A DNA stretch of 8,475 bases from Candidatus Sericytochromatia bacterium (GCA_913773825.1 CAJYHH010000387.1:1-8475); one strand, 5' to 3'; shown: positions 1-7,267, numbered from the stretch's first letter. A program made the numbers and translations. The notes: a model not told the origin generated them from the letters alone.

Positions 1-1055
1 TCAGAGTGTTTGACGACGAGACTTACGATTTGCTGGCGGCTTCTGGCTGTAGCTGCCTGTCGTTTGGTGTAGAATCTGCTGATCCGCTGATTCTTAAAGG
101 GTATGGCAAACGCCAGAAGCCCGAAGACACTTATAAGATTTTTCAAAAACTCAGCTCTCGCGGCATGCGCATGAATTATCTGTTAATCTCCGGTGCCTTT
201 GAAGAAAGCCCCGAAAGTATGCAGACTACAAATCGTCTGCTGCTGGCCAACGGCAATCCAGCCCGTTATTTCCTGCTGACGCCGCTGCCCGGTACGCCGA
301 TTTACCGTCGCGCCATCGAAAAAGGCTTGATTACAGACGAAGATCATTATCTGACCCTGCTCTCAACCACTGACACAACGTTTGTGACTACGCCTACGCT
401 CAAACTCACCGACATGCCCCAAGAAGCCTGGTTGTCACTTAAACAGCGCTGTGAACAAGACACCATGGCGATGCATGAACTGCGCAATCGCATCGGCATC
501 TTTGGCCAATATCTCTGGCGCTCTTTGACGGGGCTATTAGCCAGCGGCAATCTGGCCGCAGCCCAGCCTCAGGTCTATACCTTCTGGCAAAGTGTTTTAA
601 AACAGATTAATGACTTTAAACACTACTACCCAGAGCTTAAAATTGACCTGGCCCACTTTAAAAGTAGCTATCCAGGGCCAGAAGCAACTTTAGCCCTGCC
701 GCCTGAATTACTGCAAGAAACAAAGCCGCTGGCGGATCGAATGGAGCCGAATGAATTATTACACTGGCTCTGGCAGCGCTACGGCCTGATGGGCGAAAAA
801 CTCTTGGCTCAGCTGCTGGAAATTCCGGTCCATTTCTGGCATGCCCCCCAAAATCCCCAACTGCTTAATCTGACCCTCCAAGTGCTAAGCCGTGACCTGG
901 GCCTGATGGTTCACGCCATTGAGCGCAATCGCAACCACATGATTATACTGGATGCCCAGCCTGAACCCGTTGCCACTCCCGCCTGGTTACAAGACCCCAT
1001 TAACTGGCAGGGACTCTATCAGCAACTTACTCAGACAGCTTTGATTCAGCGCTAA
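1..1055 (+). CDS. Radical SAM domain protein, C-terminal part (5' end outside window)
   Basis: The reading frame is open to the left edge. The GTG at base 6 is an internal Val codon, so the true start and the CxxxCxxC cluster-binding motif lie upstream. The visible part begins in the later half of a radical SAM barrel: FDDETYDLLAASGC followed by SFGVES, the usual strand in which a Glu contacts SAM. Next come a helix-strand segment ending MNYLLISGAFEES and the motif PLPGTPIY, typical of B12-binding-type and MiaB-like radical SAM proteins, where a TPxPGT element closes the barrel. About 220 further residues form a mostly helical tail I do not recognise (LLHWLWQRYG, LGLMVHAIERN). A cobalamin-binding N-terminus is possible but not visible. 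The substrate is unknown. The neighbouring glycosyltransferase-like gene suggests natural-product or envelope modification, which is inference. The superfamily call is secure; the specific function is not. Confidence 0.85.
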   Translation, partial: RVFDDETYDLLAASGCSCLSFGVESADPLILKGYGKRQKPEDTYKIFQKLSSRGMRMNYLLISGAFEESPESMQTTNRLLLANGNPARYFLLTPLPGTPIYRRAIEKGLITDEDHYLTLLSTTDTTFVTTPTLKLTDMPQEAWLSLKQRCEQDTMAMHELRNRIGIFGQYLWRSLTGLLASGNLAAAQPQVYTFWQSVLKQINDFKHYYPELKIDLAHFKSSYPGPEATLALPPELLQETKPLADRMEPNELLHWLWQRYGLMGEKLLAQLLEIPVHFWHAPQNPQLLNLTLQVLSRDLGLMVHAIERNRNHMIILDAQPEPVATPAWLQDPINWQGLYQQLTQTALIQR

Positions 1056-2495
1056 GTGCAAGCGGAAAACAGCTCCAGACGCTTCTGGCTGCAATACGGT
1101 GATAGCTGTCGTTTGCGCAATCAGTGGGAACTCGCTGAACAAGCTTATTTAGAAGCACGACAATATGGCGAGGATTACGGACTCTGGTATCGCTTAGGAA
1201 TTTTATACTGCCAGATGCTGCGTTTTGCAGAAGCTGTAGACTGTTTAAACCAAGCTAATCAGCTTTGCCCTGACCAGCCTGAGATCCTGTTTGAACTGGC
1301 ACGAGCCAACTACGATCTCTTTGATATTCAAGCTGCCATCCAGCACTACCAGCAGGTTTTGCAGCTGGCTCCCCAGATGATTAAATGTTGGTTTTATCTG
1401 GCTGAGAGTTATCAAGCGCTTGGTCAGCCACAGCAGGCCCGTCAAGCCCTGATGGCCTATCTTGCTCAAGCTCAAAAGCAAACAGATCTTCTCAGCCCGG
1501 ATCAAGAGCTAGCCAGCTCCAGGCTCCAGCTTTTGGAATGTTCAGATCAGGATATCTGGAGAACTTGGCAATTAATTGCTCAGTTACATCATCGCGCAGC
1601 TTATCCCCCCCGATCTGGACAGAGCTGGTCAGGTCACATTCAGCCTGACCAGACCTTGCTGATCATGGCTGAACATGGTCTGGGTGACATCATTCAGATG
1701 CTGAGATTTTTACCCGCATTAACCGAACTGGGCCAGCCCTATCAGCTCTGCCTGAGCCCGACATCTGCTTTAAAGCGCTTACTCAGCTGCCTAAAACATC
1801 CTGTGGAAGTCATTGCGCCTAAATCCTTAGCCACTGATCGGCCTTACCTTTCACTCATTAATCTCCCCTTGTTCCCGGTGATCAAGCCTGACAATCATCT
1901 GGCTGTACCCTATTTGTATCCAGATTTGCATCCAGAGCGGTTTTTAGCGCCTAAACCAGAACAACAGCTGCTCAAAAACGCTTCACATCCCAAAATTGGT
2001 TTAGTCTGGTCCAGTGGTCATCCCAAACAGCGCAATCGCCACTGGCGTTATCAGCAACGCAAAGTTGGGCTGGCGTTTTTTAGTGAGCTGATACTGGCTC
2101 ATCCAGAACTTAACTTTTATAGTCTGCAAGTGGGTCCCGAGGCCCAAGAACTCAATCACTGGCCCGAGTTGCCGATCATCAATCTTGGGCCCGAGCTAAA
2201 TGACCTCTACGACACAGCTTGCCTGATTCAACATTTCGATCTGGTCATCAGTGTCGATACAGCCGTTGCCCATCTGACCGGCGCACTGGGTAAACCACTC
2301 TGGCTGTTATTGCCCATCGCCTGTGACGAGCGCTGGGGACAAAACAAGGCGCAAACACCCTGGTATCCAAGTGCCCGTCTCTTTCGCCAAAGCGTCCCGT
2401 TTAACTGGCAAGCGGTGCTGATTCAGCTTCAGAGCGCGCTTGCTGAATTTAGCAGCCTGCACACTCAGCACTGGGATCGACCAAAAATCCTTTAA
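1056..2495 (+). CDS. TPR repeat protein with C-terminal glycosyltransferase family 9-like domain
   Basis: A 479-residue protein with two parts. Residues 7-140 hold about four TPR units (for example WELAEQAYLEARQYG, FAEAVDCLNQANQLCPDQP and IQAAIQHYQQVLQLAP), a helical protein-binding scaffold. Residues 200-445 match the heptosyltransferase-like (GT9) domain often joined to TPRs: EHGLGDIIQMLRF at 206-218 (family pattern GLGDxIQ), KIGLVWSSGHP at 313-323, and a nucleotide-sugar-site region at 393-420 containing DLVISVDTAVAHLTGALGKP and then WLLLP. WYPSARLFRQ follows at 436-445. Members are predicted to transfer a sugar in the cytoplasm, but substrates are mostly unknown. The GTG start directly follows the upstream TAA with no spacer and no Shine-Dalgarno sequence. 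The first in-frame ATG would remove the first TPR, so GTG is preferred. The 3' end overlaps the convergent protease gene by 47 bp. Confidence 0.85.
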   Translation: MQAENSSRRFWLQYGDSCRLRNQWELAEQAYLEARQYGEDYGLWYRLGILYCQMLRFAEAVDCLNQANQLCPDQPEILFELARANYDLFDIQAAIQHYQQVLQLAPQMIKCWFYLAESYQALGQPQQARQALMAYLAQAQKQTDLLSPDQELASSRLQLLECSDQDIWRTWQLIAQLHHRAAYPPRSGQSWSGHIQPDQTLLIMAEHGLGDIIQMLRFLPALTELGQPYQLCLSPTSALKRLLSCLKHPVEVIAPKSLATDRPYLSLINLPLFPVIKPDNHLAVPYLYPDLHPERFLAPKPEQQLLKNASHPKIGLVWSSGHPKQRNRHWRYQQRKVGLAFFSELILAHPELNFYSLQVGPEAQELNHWPELPIINLGPELNDLYDTACLIQHFDLVISVDTAVAHLTGALGKPLWLLLPIACDERWGQNKAQTPWYPSARLFRQSVPFNWQAVLIQLQSALAEFSSLHTQHWDRPKIL

Positions 2496-2895
2496 GGCTT
2501 AAACGCCCCATCAACACAGGATGAGGCAGACCATCACGGGGAATTAGAGAAAACTCTCCCGTGCGGGTCTGGCCGCGCAGAATATACTTCACTCTGACCA
2601 CTTTACGGCGGGTTGTGCCGTGGGCATTACGGACCAGAATTTCTCTGACCACCGGCTGGTCTAAACCAGCTTGGCGAGCCAGTTCACTATCCAGGCTGGA
2701 TAAATCTGCGCCTGTATCAATTCGGGCTTTGACCCGCAGCTGAAACTGACCCAGTAAAATAACCTGCTCAACAGGCTTAAGCACAATCTGATCACACGGG
2801 TCTGCCTGAGCAGACAGACTCAGAGCGCCCAGCAAAACAGCCAGAAGCAGCCCCAAAGCGCGATGAGACCGCTTAAGCTGTCGCAAACCTGACAT
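2449..2895 (-). CDS. Exported retropepsin-like aspartic protease (RimB / 'ATP-dependent zinc protease' family, PF05618-like)
   Basis: A 148-residue protein. Residues 1-31 are a signal peptide: a basic start (RQLKRSHR), a Leu/Ala-rich core (LGLLLAVLLGALSL) and a likely AQA cleavage site. The mature part resembles the family first labelled a putative ATP-dependent zinc protease and later recognised as a single-domain retropepsin. ARIDTGADLSSL (residues 57-68) carries the catalytic D60-T61-G62, and the family's distal motif appears at 120-140 (RDGLPHPVLMGR, then GFLVD). Retropepsins act as dimers, each subunit giving one Asp. Cys34, Cys145 and Cys148 fall in the mature part, and a disulfide between the ends is possible in an oxidising compartment. 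The start codon overlaps the stop of the 58-residue membrane protein gene (TAATG). It is the last gene of the operon, and no terminator hairpin follows. The natural substrate cannot be inferred. Confidence 0.82.
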   Translation of the reverse strand: MSGLRQLKRSHRALGLLLAVLLGALSLSAQADPCDQIVLKPVEQVILLGQFQLRVKARIDTGADLSSLDSELARQAGLDQPVVREILVRNAHGTTRRKVVRVKYILRGQTRTGEFSLIPRDGLPHPVLMGRLSLKGFLVDPSAECAGC

Positions 2896-3071
2896 TAACC
2901 GTCACGCCGACTCAGCAATTGTTCAAACATATCCTGGCGCATTAAAATAAGAGTCAGAATTAACAAAATCGCCAGCATCGCAAAAGGCATACGCTTAAAT
3001 AAATAAGGGATGCACACAGACATCAAAATAAACAAAAAGGTGTAGCCACCACCGCGGATAAGAGCTTTCAT
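2895..3071 (-). CDS. Small two-helix membrane protein (58 aa)
   Basis: A short gene, easily missed by length cut-offs, which exactly fills the space between its neighbours. The protein starts MKALIRGGGYTFLFILMSVC and ends MFEQLLSRRDG. Two hydrophobic segments are visible: roughly residues 9-25 (YTFLFILMSVCIPYLF) and 29-44 (PFAMLAILLILTLILM), separated by a short basic turn (KR) that would sit on the cytoplasmic side. Its ATG overlaps the TGA of the upstream coiled-coil gene (ATGA), and its TAA overlaps the ATG of the downstream protease gene (TAATG). A GGAGGA Shine-Dalgarno-like sequence lies about 12 bases upstream of the start. The double overlap is strong evidence that the frame is translated. 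I recognise no family. A partner or anchor role for the adjacent exported protease or the coiled-coil protein is only a guess. Confidence 0.78.
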   Translation of the reverse strand: MKALIRGGGYTFLFILMSVCIPYLFKRMPFAMLAILLILTLILMRQDMFEQLLSRRDG

Positions 3072-4402
3072 GAGGGATCTTTGTCCTCCAGGGCCAACAG
3101 GCCAGGGTCTGATTCAAGCATTTGTAATTCATAATCAAGCCGGGTCAATTCATGTAAAGCCAGAGCAGGCACAGGTTCTGGTACGGCAAGCGGATCACGG
3201 GTCAGGATTTCTCGATTAATTTGCTCCAGCTGCTCAATAGCGTCTTTAAGCTGGACAAGCTGATGTTTAAGGGCTTTGCGACGTGTCACTAAAACCTGTA
3301 CACGTTCTCGTTCCAGAGCAGAAAAAGCCTGCTGCTGCTGCAGATAATGCACCCAATGACGCTGCTGCACCACATGATCCAGCATGTCTTCAAAACAGGC
3401 CAGTTTATCGTTCATCTGATCTTGATCGGGAAAACGATGTTCCCGCAAGACTTTTTGCAAAGCCAGACCATCTGACAAAATCTGGCGCAGCTGACGCTGC
3501 AAACGCTCTAAATCTTCAGCGGTGCGCTCAAGTAAACTATCGCGGCTAAAGTGATGGCGCTCCATCTCAGACTGCCAGTGTTCCAGTCGATTATTTAACT
3601 CATCAACACGTTCCTGAAAAGCCTCAAAACGATCCAAAGCACTCTGGACGCGCTCACTGCGCTTATCAACATCTCGTTTAAGCTGGGCGGCTTGTTCCAG
3701 CAGTTTTTGCTGATTGTCAGAGGCCTGCTGCAGCGCTTGAGCCACCAAAGGCTGAGTCAGGGTCTCAAGTCCAGGCTCAGCGCTGGACTCTGCGCGCAGC
3801 GCTCCCGCTAATTCAGCGGGTGGAGGCGCTTGCCTCGATAAAGATTCTACCTGGGCTTCAAGCTCTTCAGAGGGTGCGCTTGCACCCAGTGAAGGATGCG
3901 CGCCATACGTACTTTTAAACGGCTCATAAAGCGATTTTTCGGGCAAAGGGACCGGCTGATGATGCTGGAGTACAGCCGCGGTTTCGGGATTTTGCTCTCT
4001 AAAACGGGCCATCGCAGTTTGTAGCTTAGACTGCAGCGGATCAGCATCAGCCGGTGTAGCCCCTGTGCTGATAGACGAACTCAGGGGCAAACTCGCAGGC
4101 ATTGGGGATAGGCTGGAAGATTCAAGGCTATCATCATCGAGCACAATATCAAAACTGCTGCGCAAGGGCGGCAGTAAAGGCTCAACTTCAGCGGCTAATA
4201 AACGACCGTCTGTCGCCAGACGCGTGAGCAACTCAGGCTCTTCGAGCTGAACAGGCGGGCGCCGTTCACCTTTATTGCGCTCCAGTAAATAATATCTATC
4301 GAATAATCTCAGTACCTGTACTGAACGCTGGGGCCCTAAGCGCAAAGTCTGCAGCAGATGCGTCTCAGGATGATGTTCGATTTGCAGCTGAAAATCACTC
4401 AT
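3068..4402 (-). CDS. Coiled-coil protein of unknown function, disordered middle
   Basis: A 444-residue soluble protein with no signal peptide or membrane segment. Numbering from the ATG, residues 1-75 form a small folded-looking domain (LLQTLRLGPQRSVQVLRLF, then DRYYLLERN). This loosely resembles the cytoplasmic domain of FliO in its LxLGPxRSVxVL rhythm, but the match is unproven. Residues 80-215 are Ser/Pro/Ala/Glu-rich and probably disordered. Residues 220-400 are a long heptad-rich, Gln/Glu/Arg-rich coiled coil, including a YLQQQQ run. The last 45 residues are acidic and Pro-rich, with a short helix. The ATG at 4402 lies 2 bases after the miaA stop. A TTG at 4408 would add two residues and overlap that stop (TTGA), and neither start has a convincing Shine-Dalgarno sequence. 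The 3' end overlaps the small membrane gene (ATGA). A scaffold role is plausible, but no function is assigned. Confidence 0.8.
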   Translation of the reverse strand: MSDFQLQIEHHPETHLLQTLRLGPQRSVQVLRLFDRYYLLERNKGERRPPVQLEEPELLTRLATDGRLLAAEVEPLLPPLRSSFDIVLDDDSLESSSLSPMPASLPLSSSISTGATPADADPLQSKLQTAMARFREQNPETAAVLQHHQPVPLPEKSLYEPFKSTYGAHPSLGASAPSEELEAQVESLSRQAPPPAELAGALRAESSAEPGLETLTQPLVAQALQQASDNQQKLLEQAAQLKRDVDKRSERVQSALDRFEAFQERVDELNNRLEHWQSEMERHHFSRDSLLERTAEDLERLQRQLRQILSDGLALQKVLREHRFPDQDQMNDKLACFEDMLDHVVQQRHWVHYLQQQQAFSALERERVQVLVTRRKALKHQLVQLKDAIEQLEQINREILTRDPLAVPEPVPALALHELTRLDYELQMLESDPGLLALEDKDPS

Positions 4403-4404
4403 GC

Positions 4405-5367
4405 TCAAGGCGCCTGACTGAGAGCCTGATTCGGCATCAGCTTAGATGCCTGAGCCATCTCCTGGCGGATTTCAGCCGCCAGCCGATCCGCTAAAGCCTC
4501 AAGTTCACGACGCTCATTGAGGACATGCCACTGAATCTCAGCATCCCGTTTAAACCAGGTCTGCTGACGTTTGGCATACTGACGGGTATGAATAAACATC
4601 GCTTCTTTAGCCGCTTCCAGACTGAGCAAACCGTCAAGATACTGACCGGTTTCAGCATAATTCAGCGTCTGCAGCAAAGGTAAATCAGCGCCATATATTT
4701 CTCGTAGACTCTTTAACTCATCTAAAAGCCCGTCCATAAACATTCGCTCAATGCGCTGTTGAATCCGCCGATAAAGAATCTCTTTGAGCGCTGTGACAGC
4801 CAGATAACGGCAAGGGCGACTTAAACCCGATGAACGGGTTTGCCAATGTGAAATCGGCTGTCCGGTGACGTGTTCAACTTCAAGCGCACGCACAATCCGG
4901 CGCACGTCATTCAAATGCAAACGCTCAGCCGTAATCGGGTCAGACTGCTGTAAACGTCGGTGCAGCACACCCGGTTCAAGGGCTTCCTGGGCTTCAAGCT
5001 CAGCGCGAAGTGCTTCTTGGGGAGGCACTTCGGGAATGCTGTAGTCATATAACAAGGTTCGAAAATACAAACCTGTGCCGCCAACTAAAATGGGGACACG
5101 CCCACGGGCACTTACTTCTTGAATCGCAGCTTCTGCAGCTTCGCGATATTGCGCAACCGTAAAGGTCTCACGAGGGTCCGCAATATCAAAGAGCTGATGC
5201 GGAACACGGGCCTGCTCAGCCGCATCGGGCTTGGCTGTGCCAATACTCAGCTCACGGTAAATCTGACGGGAATCAGCACAGAGAATTTCACCGTCTAAAC
5301 GCTCAGCTAATAAAAGGCCAAGCTCACTTTTGCCCACAGAGGTCGGGCCAGCCAGGGCAATCAGCAT
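4405..5367 (-). CDS. miaA: tRNA dimethylallyltransferase MiaA
   Basis: MiaA transfers the dimethylallyl group from DMAPP to N6 of A37 in tRNAs that read codons starting with U, the first step towards ms2i6A37. The 320-residue length is normal. Family signatures appear in order: P-loop GPTSVGKS (7-14), the substrate loop ADSRQIYRELSIGTAKP (31-47) with the general-base Asp32, VGGTGLYFRTLLY (95-107), HLNDVRRIVRALEV (151-164), and the C-terminal HTRQYAKRQQTWFKRD (260-275). The usual GYxE in the late helical part is NYAE here, a mild departure. The start overlaps the stop of the response regulator gene by one base (TGATG). An AGGA Shine-Dalgarno sequence lies six bases before the ATG, inside a small inverted repeat. 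Translation is therefore probably coupled to the gene upstream. Confidence 0.97.
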   Translation of the reverse strand: MLIALAGPTSVGKSELGLLLAERLDGEILCADSRQIYRELSIGTAKPDAAEQARVPHQLFDIADPRETFTVAQYREAAEAAIQEVSARGRVPILVGGTGLYFRTLLYDYSIPEVPPQEALRAELEAQEALEPGVLHRRLQQSDPITAERLHLNDVRRIVRALEVEHVTGQPISHWQTRSSGLSRPCRYLAVTALKEILYRRIQQRIERMFMDGLLDELKSLREIYGADLPLLQTLNYAETGQYLDGLLSLEAAKEAMFIHTRQYAKRQQTWFKRDAEIQWHVLNERRELEALADRLAAEIRQEMAQASKLMPNQALSQAP

Positions 5368-5993
5368 CAGGAATCCTGCTTGTTGCGCTTAAACGAGTCC
5401 AGCTCTTTGCGGACCACACTTTCGTAGCAGTCCGGGCAAATGCTGTGGCTAAACTGGGCATGGGTATGGGCAGCCAAAAAGCTTTCCAGACGCTCCCAGT
5501 AGTTCTCGTCGTTGCGAATTTTTTTACAATACGAGCAAATCGGCAACAGTCCCCGCAGCTCACGCACATTGTTGAGGGCGTCTTGAAGCTCATGAATTTT
5601 TTCATGCAGGGTTGTCTGAAGATGCAGAATTCGCTCAGCGACCTGAATCCGAGCCTTAAGCAGACCCGGATCCAGGGGTTTTTCGAGATAGTCGTCAGCC
5701 CCGGCAGCGAGGCCTTCGAGCATATTGTCGCGCCCGGAGCTCGCCGTCAATAAAATGACGTAGAGCCCTTTTAGACGCTGATCAGCGCGAATTTTGGCAC
5801 AGAGTTCGGTACCGCTAAAGCCCGGCATCTTCCAGTCTAAAATGACCAGATCAGGTAATGGCCCCTGCTGCAGCAGCTTCCAGGCTTGCTCGCCGTCTTT
5901 GACGACCTGCAACTGGTGCCCCCACTGTGACAGAGCCGACTGGGTAATGGCCAGAGCCGTTGTATCGTCCTCTGCAACCAGAATCCGACTCAT
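5367..5993 (-). CDS. Response regulator receiver protein with C-terminal CxxC...CxxC domain
   Basis: A 208-residue protein. Residues 3-122 are a complete receiver domain: acidic pocket E8/D9/D10, phospho-acceptor D53 in VILDWKMPG, T83 in LLTAS, and K105 in YLEKPLD. All residues needed for phosphotransfer are present. A coiled linker (about 123-148) leads to a short tail with LLPICSYCKKIRND (149-162) and FSHSICPDC (181-189). This LPICxxCKKIR...YW...E...FSHxxCPxC module recurs at the C-termini of many receiver, PAS and GAF proteins. Its four cysteines (153, 156, 186, 189) look like a metal or redox site, and its function is not established. There is no DNA-binding or output enzyme domain, and no histidine kinase gene lies in the window. 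The ATG overlaps the glycosyltransferase stop (ATGA), and the 3' end overlaps miaA. The partner kinase is unknown. Confidence 0.93.
   Translation of the reverse strand: MSRILVAEDDTTALAITQSALSQWGHQLQVVKDGEQAWKLLQQGPLPDLVILDWKMPGFSGTELCAKIRADQRLKGLYVILLTASSGRDNMLEGLAAGADDYLEKPLDPGLLKARIQVAERILHLQTTLHEKIHELQDALNNVRELRGLLPICSYCKKIRNDENYWERLESFLAAHTHAQFSHSICPDCYESVVRKELDSFKRNKQDS
5368..5378 (-). promoter_or_regulatory. Mini-hairpin covering the miaA Shine-Dalgarno sequence
   Basis: On the minus strand, CAGG-ATT-CCTG ends one base before the ATG of miaA. It contains the AGGA Shine-Dalgarno sequence in its left arm and overlaps the UGA of the response regulator gene. A 4-bp stem is weak alone. Ribosomes finishing the upstream gene would open it, so it would favour coupled rather than independent initiation. 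The pairing is seen in the sequence; the regulatory effect is inferred. Confidence 0.3.
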
Positions 5994-7171
5994 GAAATGA
6001 TTCCGGCCTCACGACCCACGCGCTGGTACACCGCTTTGGTTTGCTCAGCAATGATGTCCCAGTTATAGGTATCAATCAGGCGCTGATAAGCCTGATCAAC
6101 CATCCACTTGCCCCAATCGGGGTGATACAGGACTTGTTTAATGCCCCAGGCCAGCGAGTCAGGTGAACCCGCATGGGTTTTAATCCCGGTTACGCCGTGT
6201 TCAACAATCGGGCCCAAACCACCGGTGTCAGAGACAACCACAGGAATCCGCGCAGCCATACCTTCAAGCGCCACAATGCCAAAAGGCTCGTAGATGCTGG
6301 GATAAACGCCAACATCAGCCACATGCAACAGCTTGAGTAAGTCATCGTCTGAAACATAACCCGGCAGGTGGAAGCGGTCTGCAATGCCTAAAGCCTGAAC
6401 GCGATAGCGCAGTTCTTCGAGCATGGGGCCTTTGCCAGCAATCACAAAGCGCGCGTTGGGGAAGTCACGCAGCACGTCAACAGCGGCCTGAACCAGCACC
6501 TGGAAACCTTTTTCGGGTACCATACGGCCCACGCTGACAATCAGCGGCTCATAGTCAGCGGCTAAACGACGGCGGAAATCCCAGGCATCGGGGAAGTCAA
6601 ACAAGAACTTATCGCGCCGGATGCCGTTGGGAATAATATCAATTTTTTCGTAAGGCACCTGGAAGCTGTTCATGATCTCGCCGCGCATATAGTCGCTGCA
6701 GACAATGGTGCGCCAGGAGTGATAATTCAGGAACCACTCCATGCCGTGAACATAAGCCTGGGTTTCATTATGAATCCCGCTCCAGCGGCCTGCTTCAGTG
6801 GCATGAATCGTGGCAACTAAAGGCTTATTATAAATCTGCTTAAGCTGAACACCTGCATGGGCAACCAGCCAGTCATGAGCGTGAATCACGTCAATCTGAC
6901 GGCTCTGCATCAGCTGATGGGCTTTAGACAGAATTTCAAAGTTAAGATTTAAGATCCAGGGGAAAAACTGTGGCGCTTTGACCACTTCTTTAATGCGATG
7001 GACGTTAACACCATTGACTTGGGCAAATTCAGGGGTGCCAGGATGGTCAGCCGTAATGACGTCGATCTGTTCCCAGTGCTGAACCAGGGCCTCGGAAATT
7101 TCTTCGCTATGACGGGCCAAACCGCCGACGATCCGGGGCGGATATTCCCAGGTGAGCATCAAAATGTTCAT
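5990..7171 (-). CDS. GT4-family glycosyltransferase, glycogen-synthase-like
   Basis: A 393-residue GT-B fold enzyme and the first gene of the operon. The N-terminal half has MLTWEYPPRIVGGLARHSEE (5-24), matching the KxGGLA-type loop of glycogen/starch synthase-like enzymes, and DVIHAHDWL (94-102). The C-terminal half has the GT4 donor-binding signatures IVSVGRMVPEKG (211-222), FVIAGKGPMLEEL (242-254) and PSIYEPFGIVALEGMA (291-306), which includes the E-x7-E pair E295/E303. This group transfers glucose from a nucleotide sugar with retention, building glycogen, maltose-1-phosphate or related glucans. The acceptor cannot be decided, and a sucrose or envelope sugar transferase remains possible. 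The ATG is preceded by GAGGT (7185-7181) at about 9 bases. The 3' end overlaps the response regulator start by 4 bases. A promoter candidate lies about 30 bases upstream. Confidence 0.92.
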   Translation of the reverse strand: MNILMLTWEYPPRIVGGLARHSEEISEALVQHWEQIDVITADHPGTPEFAQVNGVNVHRIKEVVKAPQFFPWILNLNFEILSKAHQLMQSRQIDVIHAHDWLVAHAGVQLKQIYNKPLVATIHATEAGRWSGIHNETQAYVHGMEWFLNYHSWRTIVCSDYMRGEIMNSFQVPYEKIDIIPNGIRRDKFLFDFPDAWDFRRRLAADYEPLIVSVGRMVPEKGFQVLVQAAVDVLRDFPNARFVIAGKGPMLEELRYRVQALGIADRFHLPGYVSDDDLLKLLHVADVGVYPSIYEPFGIVALEGMAARIPVVVSDTGGLGPIVEHGVTGIKTHAGSPDSLAWGIKQVLYHPDWGKWMVDQAYQRLIDTYNWDIIAEQTKAVYQRVGREAGIIS

Positions 7172-7202
7172 TGAAGGATTACCTCGTTGTGTGCTCGATA
7201 AA

Positions 7203-7230
7203 AAGATAAAAGATAGTTTATTCAGTTTAA
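7203..7230 (-). promoter_or_regulatory. Candidate promoter of the six-gene minus-strand operon
   Basis: On the minus strand, TTAAAC (7230-7225) and TATCTT (7208-7203) are 16 bases apart, giving a weak sigma70-like pair. The -10 hexamer is the second of two tandem TATCTTT copies (7215-7202), so a start shifted by 7 bases is equally possible. The transcript would start near 7196, leaving a leader of about 25 bases before the glycosyltransferase ATG. The region is AT-rich compared with its surroundings. There is no experimental support. Confidence 0.35.
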
Positions 7231-7267
7231 CATTGCCGAGGGATTTAGGGCAGGAACAGGGGATGCC

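Noticed and set aside
2486..2500. Palindrome CCTTTAAGG near the convergent stop codons as a terminator
   Set aside because: It is too short and AT-rich in the stem, with no useful U-run on the plus strand. On the minus strand it falls inside the protease coding sequence.
3283..3549. Plus-strand reading frame of 88 codons
   Set aside because: It lies wholly opposite the coiled-coil gene, has no ribosome binding site, and its translation is compositionally odd. It is treated as a shadow frame.
4406..4408. TTG as the start of the coiled-coil gene
   Set aside because: An ATG lies six bases downstream. TTG would give a TTGA overlap but has no better ribosome binding site, so ATG at 4402 is preferred, though not proven.
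5445..5753. Plus-strand reading frame of 102 codons
   Set aside because: It is antisense to the conserved receiver/CxxC protein and has no recognisable domain or start signal.
7249..7267. A further hairpin at the left end of the array (GGCA...TGCC)
   Set aside because: Only 4 bp with an 11-base loop, unlike the 3-base loops of the others, so it was left out of the array limits.
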